From contig NZ_LYOY01000029.1 in the NCBI RefSeq assembly GCF_001653515.1, positions 1,550,001-1,614,000 on the forward strand: 64,000 bases of DNA, read 5' to 3'. The position numbers were made by a program, and so were the translations under genes. This document shows, in pieces, positions 1-7,332 of the stretch (its first letter is position 1; every line of letters starts with the position of its first letter). The stretch is from Streptomyces sp. ERV7. GTDB lineage: Bacteria; Actinomycetota; Actinomycetes; Streptomycetales; Streptomycetaceae. A model generated the notes under the pieces. It had not been told where the DNA came from. It did no database searches and worked only from the letters and a program-made list of their open reading frames with translations.

Positions 1-1370
1 GCACCGACCGTCCCACCCGGCCGCCCGGCCAGGCCGCCACCCACCCGCTGCCGCAGGCCGAGGCGGAGGGCGACGACCCCCGGGTCGGGCCACTGCTCCG
101 GAACGGCCTCGACGACCTGCGGGCCCTGCTCGTCCGGGACCCGGCCCACCCGGTGGACGTGTACGCGGCGGCGGGCATCCCCTGGCGCACCGGTCCGGCC
201 CCGGCCGAGTCACTGTGGGCGGCGCGGATGGCCCTGCCGCTCTCCACCCGGCTGGCGGCGGCGACCCTGCGCGCCGTTTCGCGTACCCAACTGTCCGGTG
301 GAGAAAGGGATTTCGGCCGCATCCCCGGGCCGCTGCGGGACGCCGGACCCCATCTGCCGCCCAGCTGCACCGGAGTGGAGGCCACGCTCGCGTTCCCGGT
401 GGTGCTCGCCGAGGCCCGTCGCTGGGGGCTGGCCGAGTCCGAGGTGGCCGAGCTGCTGCCGACGGCCGAGCGGTGTCTGCGCTGGCTGCGTACCTGCGCC
501 GGTGACGACGGCTATCTGGGCGAGCCGGGCCCGGCGGCGGGCCTGGCGCGGGCCGAGACCCAGGCCCACGCCCACCGCGCCGCCGTCCTGGGCGCGGAGC
601 TGCTGAGGGAGTGCGGCCGACCGGGCGCCGAGGAGTGCGCGTCCTGGGCGGCGGGGCTGCGCGAGCGGTTCCGGGAGGAGTTCTGGATCGAGGACCTCGC
701 GGGCGGGCGCCCCGCCGTCGCCCGCACCGCCGACGGCCGCCGTCTCCCGGCGCTCGGCGCGGGCGCCGCCCACCTCCTGGACACCGGGTTGCTCGGCGCG
801 GGACGGCTCGCCCCCGGGCTGCTCGACAAGGTGCAGACAGAACAGCTCGCCCGGCTCCTCGGCGGCCCGGCCATGGACTCCGGCTGGGGCCTGCGCGGTC
901 TCGGCGCCAAGGAGGCGGGCTACAACCCGTTCGGCCACCGCGCGGGCGCGGTGCGGGTGTACGACACGGCCGTCGCCGTGACGGGCCTGGTGGCCGCCGG
1001 GTACGAGAAGGAGGCGAGCGCGCTGCTGCGCGGCCTGCTCGACGCGGCCGAGGCGTTCGGCTACCGGCTGCCCGAGATGTACGCGGGCGAGCAGCGCACC
1101 GCCGACAGCGCCCCGCTGCCGCACCCGACCGCGTGCCGCCCGGCCGCCGTCGCCGCGGCCTCGGCGGTCCAGTTGCTCACCACGCTCGCCGGGATCCGCC
1201 CGGACGCCCCGGCGGGCACGGTCGCCCTCTGCCCCGTACGGTCGGCGCCGCTCGGCGCGGTGCGGCTGTCGGGGCTGAGCGTCGCGGGGGAGCCGTTCGC
1301 CGTGCGGGTCAGCAGGCTCGGCGTCGGCATGGTCGAGCAGGCCGCCGGCCGGCTCCAGTTGGGAGGCTGA
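1..1370 (+). CDS. Glycogen-debranching-like enzyme, C-terminal part (5' end outside window)
   Basis: The reading frame is open from the window edge (frame of base 3) to a TGA at 1370, so only about 455 C-terminal residues are present. The encoded stretch VYAAAGIPW followed by ESLWAARMALP, and later an alpha-helical (alpha/alpha)6-type pattern with YNPFGHRAGAVRVYDTAV, resembles the amylo-alpha-1,6-glucosidase/glycogen-debranching family common in actinobacteria. Such enzymes hydrolyse alpha-1,6 branches or related glucosidic bonds in the cytoplasm. The usual GRDS-type motif before SLWAARM is not evident here (the sequence reads RTGPAPAESLW), so activity or substrate may differ. The Nudix regulator gene follows after about 210 bases. 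Family assignment is moderately sure; substrate is unknown. Confidence 0.65.
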   Translation, partial: TDRPTRPPGQAATHPLPQAEAEGDDPRVGPLLRNGLDDLRALLVRDPAHPVDVYAAAGIPWRTGPAPAESLWAARMALPLSTRLAAATLRAVSRTQLSGGERDFGRIPGPLRDAGPHLPPSCTGVEATLAFPVVLAEARRWGLAESEVAELLPTAERCLRWLRTCAGDDGYLGEPGPAAGLARAETQAHAHRAAVLGAELLRECGRPGAEECASWAAGLRERFREEFWIEDLAGGRPAVARTADGRRLPALGAGAAHLLDTGLLGAGRLAPGLLDKVQTEQLARLLGGPAMDSGWGLRGLGAKEAGYNPFGHRAGAVRVYDTAVAVTGLVAAGYEKEASALLRGLLDAAEAFGYRLPEMYAGEQRTADSAPLPHPTACRPAAVAAASAVQLLTTLAGIRPDAPAGTVALCPVRSAPLGAVRLSGLSVAGEPFAVRVSRLGVGMVEQAAGRLQLGG

Positions 1371-1549
1371 ACGGAGTGCTGAGTGAATCCGGTACCGAGG
1401 AAGAGATCGCGCCGGTCGTCACGGCGCGGGCGGCGGGTCCCGAAGGCGGTGAGCCGGATGCGGTGAGGAGTCGTGCGCGGGGCACCTCGGCAGGAACCCG
1501 TGGGGCGGCTGGTGAAGACGGTGCGACCGGCCGTGCCCGGGGGCGTGTT

Positions 1550-1568
1550 TATCGTCAGGGAGACGACT
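1550..1568. promoter_or_regulatory. Inverted repeat just upstream of the Nudix regulator
   Basis: TATCGTC and GACGACT flank a 5-base centre (AGGGA), ending 11 bases before the ATG at 1580. Its position over the probable promoter or leader of a Nudix/winged-helix gene suggests an autoregulatory operator. No site of exactly this form is known to me, so this is inference. Confidence 0.35.
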
Positions 1569-1579
1569 ATGATCGCTTC

Positions 1580-2350
1580 ATGTCTCCCTACGACCCGTCG
1601 GCCTTCCCGCCCTTCGCCGTGACCGTCGACCTGGTCGTGCTCACCGTGCGTCGCCACGCCCTGTGCGCACTGGTCGTCCGCCGAGGGGAGCCGCCCTTCC
1701 AGGGGCGGTGGGCGCTGCCCGGCGGTTTCGTCCGGGGTGACGAGGACCTTTCGGCCGCGGCGGCCCGCGAGCTGACGGAGGAGACCGGACTCTGCGCCCA
1801 GGACCCGGCGGCCACCGCCCCGGCCCCGGGCAACGGCGCCCATCTGGAGCAGCTCGCCACCTACGGCGACCCCCGGCGCGACCCCCGGATGCGGGTCGTC
1901 AGCGTGGCGCATCTGGCGCTCGCCCCCGATCTGCCCGCCCCGCGCGCGGGCGGCGACGCGCACAGCGCGCGCTGGGCGCCGGTCGAGGACCTGCTGAGCC
2001 AGGACGGCGGCTTCGGCCGTGACGACGAGCAGCCCGCACCGCTCGCCTTCGACCACGCCCAGATCCTCGCGGACGGCGTGGAGCGGGCCCGTTCCAAGAT
2101 CGAGTACTCCTCGCTGGCCACGGCGTTCTGCCCGGCCGAGTTCACCGTCGGGGAGCTGCGGCGGGTGTACGAGGCGGTGTGGGGGGTCGCGCTCGACCCC
2201 CGTAACTTCCACCGCAAGGTGACCGGCACCCCGGGCTTCCTGGTCCCGGCCGGCGGCACCACGACCCGCCAGGGCGGCCGCCCCGCCCAGCTGTTCCGCG
2301 CGGGCGGCGCGACCCTGCTGAACCCCCCGATGCTCCGCCCGGAGGTCTGA
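1580..2350 (+). CDS. Nudix hydrolase-like transcriptional regulator (NrtR type)
   Basis: 256 residues. Residues 1-150 are a Nudix domain whose box runs from Gly48 to Leu71 with the catalytic-type RELTEETG (Arg63, Glu64, Glu67, Glu68) intact. Residues about 165-225 (SSLATAFCPAEFTVGELRR, then NFHRKV) form the winged-helix domain seen in NrtR-family regulators, where the Nudix fold usually senses ADP-ribose or a sugar-related ligand. Because the Nudix box is intact, it may also hydrolyse nucleotides. The ATG at 1580 was chosen because homology starts there; an open frame upstream is not similar to anything. No NAD genes lie nearby. The upstream neighbour is a polysaccharide-debranching-like enzyme, so a sugar-related target is as likely as NAD. 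The next gene downstream is a fragment at a suspected junction. Confidence 0.75.
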   Translation: MSPYDPSAFPPFAVTVDLVVLTVRRHALCALVVRRGEPPFQGRWALPGGFVRGDEDLSAAAARELTEETGLCAQDPAATAPAPGNGAHLEQLATYGDPRRDPRMRVVSVAHLALAPDLPAPRAGGDAHSARWAPVEDLLSQDGGFGRDDEQPAPLAFDHAQILADGVERARSKIEYSSLATAFCPAEFTVGELRRVYEAVWGVALDPRNFHRKVTGTPGFLVPAGGTTTRQGGRPAQLFRAGGATLLNPPMLRPEV

Positions 2351-2351
2351 C

Positions 2352-2975
2352 CGGGCCGGGGCCCGCCGCCTCGACCCGTACACCCGGATCGTCGCCTGGG
2401 CGCGCGAGCACGGCGTGCTCGTCTTCTCCGACGAGTGCTACCTGGAGCTGGGCTGGGAGGCCGAGCCGGTCTCGGTGCTGCACCCGGACGTCTGCGGCGG
2501 CAGCTACGAGGGCGTCGTCGCCGTCCACTCGCTCTCCAAGCGGTCCAACCTGGCCGGCTACCGCGCCGCGTTCATCGCGGGCGACGAGGCCGTGCTCGGC
2601 GAGCTGCTCCAGATCCGCAAGCACGGCGGGATGATGACGGCCGCGCCAGTCCAGGCGGCCACGGTGGCGGCGCTCGGCGACGACGTCCACGTCCAGGAGC
2701 AGCGGGCGCGCTATGCGGCCCGCCGCGCCGCCCTGCGCGACGCGCTGGTCGGGCACGGCTTCCGGATCGAGCACAGCGAGGCCAGCCTGTACCTGTGGGC
2801 GACCCGCGACGAGGGCTGCTGGGAGACCGTGGCCCATCTCGCCGGACTCGGCATCCTGGTGGCGCCCGGCGACTTCTACGGCGAGGCGGGCGAGCGGTTC
2901 GTACGGGTGGCCTTCACGGCGACGGACGAGCGCGTCGAGGCGGCCGTCAAGCGCCTGGGCCGGCTCCCGGGCTAG
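2352..2975 (+). pseudogene. dapC: DapC-like succinyldiaminopimelate aminotransferase, C-terminal fragment
   Basis: About 207 residues match the C-terminal part of actinobacterial N-succinyl-LL-diaminopimelate aminotransferase (class I/II PLP enzyme, lysine and peptidoglycan pathway). The PLP-lysine motif SLSKRSN is present (Lys codon 2538-2540), as are LVFSDECYLELGW and LYLWATRDE. The family is normally near 360-370 residues, so the N-terminal 150 or so residues are missing. Similarity begins at ARRLDPYTRIVAWAREHG, directly after the stop of the Nudix gene at 2350, with no start codon or ribosome site of its own. A GTG-initiated short product is conceivable but would lack half the active site. 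This is either a real deletion/insertion scar or an assembly join. Confidence 0.75.
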
Positions 2976-3003
2976 CTGACGGCGTACGGGCCCACCGGCA
3001 CGA

Positions 3004-3039
3004 GAAGGGGCCCCGGGGACAGGATCCCGGGGCCCCTTC
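3004..3039. terminator. Strong GC hairpin terminator
   Basis: A perfect 14-base-pair stem (GAAGGGGCCCCGGG / CCCGGGGCCCCTTC) with an 8-base loop lies between the convergent dapC fragment (+) and the secreted protein gene (-). It can serve both directions. Confidence 0.75.
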
Positions 3040-3071
3040 GGCGTGTGCCGCGCGGTGCGCGGCCGCGCGGC

Positions 3072-3521
3072 TCAGCCGACGGGCAGGCCCTTGAGCGGCA
3101 GCTGGTCGGTGGCGGGCAGCCCCTCCGTCGGCAGCCCGCCGCCGACCGGGAGGCCGTCCAGGCTGGCCGACTTGGTGGTGGAGCCGAGCAGGTCGCCCGC
3201 GTTGCCCGCGGCCTCGCCCGCCGTCTTCTGGGCCGCCGGGGTCGCCGTCTTGCCCGCCTTGCCGACGGTCTTGCCCGCCGCCGGGACGGCCTGCTTGACG
3301 GCCTTGCTGCCGGCGTCGCCCGCCAGGCCGGTGGCCTTCTGTGCGGCACCGTCGACGGTGTTGCCGAGGTTCGCGCCGTCGAGGGCGGTCAGGCCGCCCA
3401 GGTTCGGGGTCTCCGGAAGGGCCGCGGCACTCGCCGCGCCGGCCGCGCCGACCACGGGAACTGCACCCGCCGCGATGAGCAGTGCGGCACGGGCGATCCG
3501 ACGGGTCAGGGGGAGGGACAT
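3072..3521 (-). CDS. Small secreted low-complexity protein, function unknown
   Basis: 149 residues, starting at ATG 3521 with AGGAG five bases upstream. Residues 1-35 (MSLPLTRRIARAALLIAAGA, ending ASAAA) are a Sec signal peptide. The mature part is Ala/Gly/Lys/Leu-rich with repeated short motifs (GLPVGG, GLPTEG, GLPATD, GLPVG at the C-terminus). It has no catalytic motif that I recognise and is probably cell-wall associated or extracellular. In Streptomyces such genes often sit near dapE, which is also the case here. Function cannot be assigned. Confidence 0.75.
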   Translation of the reverse strand: MSLPLTRRIARAALLIAAGAVPVVGAAGAASAAALPETPNLGGLTALDGANLGNTVDGAAQKATGLAGDAGSKAVKQAVPAAGKTVGKAGKTATPAAQKTAGEAAGNAGDLLGSTTKSASLDGLPVGGGLPTEGLPATDQLPLKGLPVG

Positions 3522-3810
3522 GATGCTCCTTGAGACGGGAGGAACGGCGTTCGGACGCTGTGACAACACCTCGGGGTGCGGCGGAGGTTGCGGAGGACCC
3601 AGGTAAAGAGTTCGCAATGCGTCGCATTATCGGGTTCGGATAAAAACGGGCAAACGAACCGTCGCGACAATACGTTGAACGCCGCCAGTTCCCTTTGTTT
3701 CCAAGGGAATTGACGATTCTTCGGGCAGGCGCGGGGGTGGGTGTACGAAACGGTGTACGCGAAAGCCATCTGTGCCCCGCACGAGTGGCCGTCCGAACGG
3801 GTGTCGCGTG

Positions 3811-4773
3811 CTATCCGGCGAGCTGGATCCGGACCTGGCCGAACGCACCGGAATTCGCGCCGCCGCCGGTGTTCCGTCCGGCGGCACTGCCCGCGTCCGC
3901 CTGGGTGTCGTCCGTGTGCCAGCCCTTGCGGGAGCCGTCCACGCGCCAGGTGCGCCCGGCGTACGAGACCTGCTCGACGCGGAACGCCGCGGCGTGCGCG
4001 ACCGCCCAGTGGGCCAGCTCCCAGCCGTGCTGCTCGGCGCCGACCCCGGCGTCGCCACCGGCCCGCGCGGGCGCGTGCACCGGGACCGTGACCTCGTGCC
4101 CGTCGCCCTTGTCCGGGGCCACGCCCGCGCCGAACGCGCGAGCCAGCTCGGCGCGTACCCGGGACGGGTCGCCCGGACGGGCGTCCTTGGCGATCGTGCA
4201 GGTCAGCGAGGCGGGGGAGCGGCCGGTGAGCGCGGCGGTGAGCAGCGCCGCATCCGGCTCGTGCTTGGCGTAGGCCTGCGGGAAACCGCTGCGCTGGACC
4301 CGCTGCGCGGCGACCGTGAGCGGCAGCCGCGAGTAGCCGGGCACCTCGGCGAGGCGCTGGTAGAACTTCCCGGCCGAGTAGACCGGGTCCATGATCTGCT
4401 GCACGGTGCCCCAGCCCTGCGAGGGCCGCTGCTGGAAGAGGCCGACCGAGTCGCGGTCGCCGTGGGTGATGTTGCGCAGGCCGGACTCCTGGAGCGCGGT
4501 GGCCAGCGCGATCGTCACCGCCCGCTCGGGCATCCCGCGCGAGGTGCCGACCGCGGAGATGGTCGCCGCGTTCTCGGCCTGCTCGGGGCTGAACCGGTAG
4601 GTGTCGTCCCCGGACCCCACCGTGCATCTCGGTGCCCCGGGCCCCCCGCTCACGTACTGCACCACCAGATATCCGGCGACGGCGAGCAGCACGACGGCCG
4701 CGGCCACGAAACGGAAGAGGCGGCCGCGCTTCACGGGTCGGTCGGGGGTGACGGGCTGGGGCACGGGGACCAC
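3811..4773 (-). CDS. Membrane-anchored protein with a lysozyme-like (transglycosylase-type) domain
   Basis: 320 residues. A transmembrane segment near residues 18-38 (LFRFVAAAVVLLAVAGYLVV) anchors an extracytoplasmic domain. Within that domain, ATALQESGLRN followed by SVGLFQQRPSQGWGT resembles the catalytic Glu and GLFQ-type motifs of goose-lysozyme/SLT folds, so a role in peptidoglycan cleavage or remodelling is plausible. I recall Streptomyces relatives being labelled heavy metal transporter; nothing in the sequence supports transport. The GTG at 4773 is chosen over GTG 4764; neither has a good Shine-Dalgarno. It is divergent from the dapE fragment, 87 bases apart. Confidence 0.65.
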   Translation of the reverse strand: MVPVPQPVTPDRPVKRGRLFRFVAAAVVLLAVAGYLVVQYVSGGPGAPRCTVGSGDDTYRFSPEQAENAATISAVGTSRGMPERAVTIALATALQESGLRNITHGDRDSVGLFQQRPSQGWGTVQQIMDPVYSAGKFYQRLAEVPGYSRLPLTVAAQRVQRSGFPQAYAKHEPDAALLTAALTGRSPASLTCTIAKDARPGDPSRVRAELARAFGAGVAPDKGDGHEVTVPVHAPARAGGDAGVGAEQHGWELAHWAVAHAAAFRVEQVSYAGRTWRVDGSRKGWHTDDTQADAGSAAGRNTGGGANSGAFGQVRIQLAG

Positions 4774-4860
4774 CGTACTGGAGGGCAGGGCGGGTGCCCC
4801 CGGCCCTGCCCTTCTGGACACCCCGGCCCTGGTCGGGGCGCCCGCGCTAGGGTCGGGGCC

Positions 4861-5805
4861 ATGGCAGACAGCGCACTCGACCTGACCCTGGACGGCCCCG
4901 CGCTCACCGCGTGGCTCGTCGACTTCCCGTCCGAGAGCGGAACGGAGAAGCCGCTCGCGGACGCGATCGAGGCGGCGCTGCGGACGCTGCCGCATCTGAC
5001 CGTGGACCGCCACGGCAACAACGTGGTCGCGCGCACCCGCCTGGGCCGCGCCGAGCGGGTCGTCCTCGCCGGGCACATCGACACCGTCCCGATCGCCGGC
5101 AACGTGCCGTCCCGCCTCGACGAGAACGGCGTTCTGTGGGGCTGCGGCACCTCGGACATGAAGTCCGGCGTGGCCGTCCAGCTGCGGATCGCGGCGACCG
5201 TCCCCGAACCCAACCGCGACCTCACCTTCGTCTTCTACGACAACGAAGAGGTCGCCGCACACCTCAACGGTCTCGGGCATGTGGCGGACGCACACCCCGA
5301 CTGGATCGAGGGGGACTTCGCGGTCCTCCTGGAGCCCTCCGACGCCCAGGTCGAGGGCGGCTGCCAGGGCACCCTGCGGGTCATCCTGCACACGGCCGGG
5401 GAGCGGGCCCACTCCGCGCGCAGCTGGATGGGCTCCAACGCCGTCCACGCGGCCGCCCCGATCCTGGCCGCGCTCGCCGCGTACGAGCCGCGCCGGCCGG
5501 TGATCGACGGCCTGGAGTACCACGAGGGCCTGAACGCGGTACGGATCGAGGGCGGCGTCGCCAACAACGTCATCCCCGACGCCTGCGCGGTCACCGTCAA
5601 CTACCGGTACGCCCCGGACCGCACCGCCGAGGAGGCGCTGGCCCACGTCCGCGAGGTCTTCGCGGACTGCGCGATCTCCGAGTTCACCGTCGACGACCAC
5701 TCGGGCGCGGCCCTGCCGGGGCTCTCGCACCCGGCCGCCGCGGCCTTCATGGCGGCGGTCGGCGGTACCCCGCAGCCCAAGTTCGGCTGGACCGACGTCT
5801 CCCGT
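4861..5805 (+). pseudogene. dapE: DapE succinyl-diaminopimelate desuccinylase, C-terminally truncated
   Basis: Begins at ATG 4861 and matches M20-family DapE for about 314 residues. It has the zinc ligand motif GHIDTVPI (His72, Asp74), GTSDMKSG and the catalytic pair EE at 129-130. The reaction is hydrolysis of N-succinyl-LL-2,6-diaminopimelate in lysine/DAP synthesis. Homology stops at PKFGWTDVS (5802); the expected last 45 or so residues, which carry the final His metal ligand, are replaced by antisense sequence of the neighbouring NTPase gene. The frame stays open to 6459, so automatic callers may report a chimeric protein of about 532 residues. As written it is unlikely to be active. Confidence 0.8.
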
Positions 5806-7297
5806 CGGCGTCCTCGCCCGCCTCGGCGAGCGTGGTGGCCCAGCGGCGGGCGACGGCGGGCCCGGCGTCGCAGGCGTCCACGCCGTCGCGCAGCATCTGG
5901 GCGAGCGCGGCCCCCGGCCGGGCGCACAGCAGGTGGTAGGACTCCTCCAGGCGCAGCTCGCGCCACTGCTCCCGGGTCCACAGGCGACGCGCCGGGACCG
6001 CCTCCGCGGCGGCCTCGCGACGCACCCCGATCGCCTCGGCGAGCCGCTGGTGGCATGCGCTCCAGCGCTGCGGCGAGCCGGTGCGCTGGACGCCGAGCAT
6101 CGCGGCGCGCACGACGCCGTGGTACTGGGCGCGCCCGCCGTGGTCGCTCACGAACGGCAGCGACCACAGCCAGCCGTACAGGCCCGCCGCGTCCTCGTCG
6201 ACCGCCGCCCGGAACACGTCCTCGTCGATGTGCCGGGGCAGCGCGCAGGCGAGCGCTGCCGCCCGCCGCACCGGGTCGCCCTCCCACTTCAGGAAGCGGT
6301 CCACGGCGGTGGCGCCGGGGGCGCGCGCGTCGCCCGGGTTCTGGGCGAGGGTGGACACCAGGACCGGCAGCCGGCCGGAGAGCCGCAGGACGTCGCGGAC
6401 GACCTCCTCGTCCACCACGCCCTTGGCGGCGAGCAGTTGCCGGGCCTCGGGCTCGGTGAACAGGTCCAGGGGCAGCTCCTCCACCAGGTCCGCGCTGTCC
6501 GCCCAGCAGCCGGGGTCCAGACGGCGCTGGCCGGCGAGGACCACCACGACCTGAGCGGGCAGCGGCCCGTACCGCTCGGTGGTGACCAGGTCGCGCAGCC
6601 AGGTGTCGAGGAAGGGCGAGGTGCGTTCGTAGGTGTCGAAGAAGAGCACGGTCCACGGCGCCTCCTCGGCGAGCCGCACCAGCTCCGTCACCAGCACCGG
6701 GGTGAGGACCTTCACCGGGTCCAGGACCAGCTGGACGTCCTCCTGCTTGCCGAACCGGGCGCTCAGGGCCGCCCGGACCCGCTCCGCGCCGAGCGCGAGC
6801 TGCTGGGCGTCCATGCCGTTCGCGAGCACCCCGACGCCCGGCACCAGCCCGAGGCCCACCAGGGACGCCTGGGCGAGGACCGTGGAGCCGGACGAGGGCG
6901 CGGGGTCCGCCGGGTCGGCGGGCGCGGTGGTGGACTCCGCCTCGTACCGCCGCTGCCGGTACGTCGCCAGCTGCCGCTCCAGGGACTTGAGCGGGTGCCC
7001 CTGGCGGGCGAGGTGGGTGCAGATCGCGGCGAGCGTCTCGGGGACGCTGTTGACGGCCTCGTCGGCGTAGGCCGTCAGCGCGCCGCGCTCGCGCGCGGTG
7101 TGCTCCAGCTCGCGCACGAGCGAGGTCTTGCCGACCCCGGCGGCGCCGTGGACGTGGAAGAGGAACCGGTGCCGCTCGTCGTCGACCGGGACGTCGAAGT
7201 TCTCCCGGAAAGCGGCGAGTTCGCCCCGCCGCCCGACGAACCCCGCCCGTCTGCGCCGCCGGATGAGCTCCTGCATCGAGGGTTTGCCCGCTGCCAT
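5747..7297 (-). CDS. STAND/AAA-type NTPase, 3' end apparently truncated
   Basis: About 516 residues. FVGRRGELAAF near residue 20 and a Walker A motif GAAGVGKT at 51-58 followed by SLVRELEHTA mark an ORC/Cdc6-STAND-like ATPase. A hydrophobic strand ending in Asp (WTVLFFDTYE) fits Walker B. These proteins are typically signalling switches with a C-terminal sensor of TPR or similar repeats. Here the frame runs at about 5806 into sequence antisense to dapE and stops at 5747, so the sensor part is probably missing. Start: ATG 7297 (ATG 7318 is also possible). It lies 15-35 bases after the FO synthase stop on the same strand, suggesting co-transcription. Confidence 0.65.
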   Translation of the reverse strand: MAAGKPSMQELIRRRRRAGFVGRRGELAAFRENFDVPVDDERHRFLFHVHGAAGVGKTSLVRELEHTARERGALTAYADEAVNSVPETLAAICTHLARQGHPLKSLERQLATYRQRRYEAESTTAPADPADPAPSSGSTVLAQASLVGLGLVPGVGVLANGMDAQQLALGAERVRAALSARFGKQEDVQLVLDPVKVLTPVLVTELVRLAEEAPWTVLFFDTYERTSPFLDTWLRDLVTTERYGPLPAQVVVVLAGQRRLDPGCWADSADLVEELPLDLFTEPEARQLLAAKGVVDEEVVRDVLRLSGRLPVLVSTLAQNPGDARAPGATAVDRFLKWEGDPVRRAAALACALPRHIDEDVFRAAVDEDAAGLYGWLWSLPFVSDHGGRAQYHGVVRAAMLGVQRTGSPQRWSACHQRLAEAIGVRREAAAEAVPARRLWTREQWRELRLEESYHLLCARPGAALAQMLRDGVDACDAGPAVARRWATTLAEAGEDADGRRRSSRTWAAGYRRPPP

Positions 7298-7332
7298 GGG
7301 ATCAGTATGCGACCCCATGGCCCCCGGGCACC

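Noticed and set aside
4861..6459. DapE read as a 532-residue fusion protein
   Set aside because: Residues after 314 are antisense NTPase sequence, Arg/Pro-rich and unlike any M20 peptidase.
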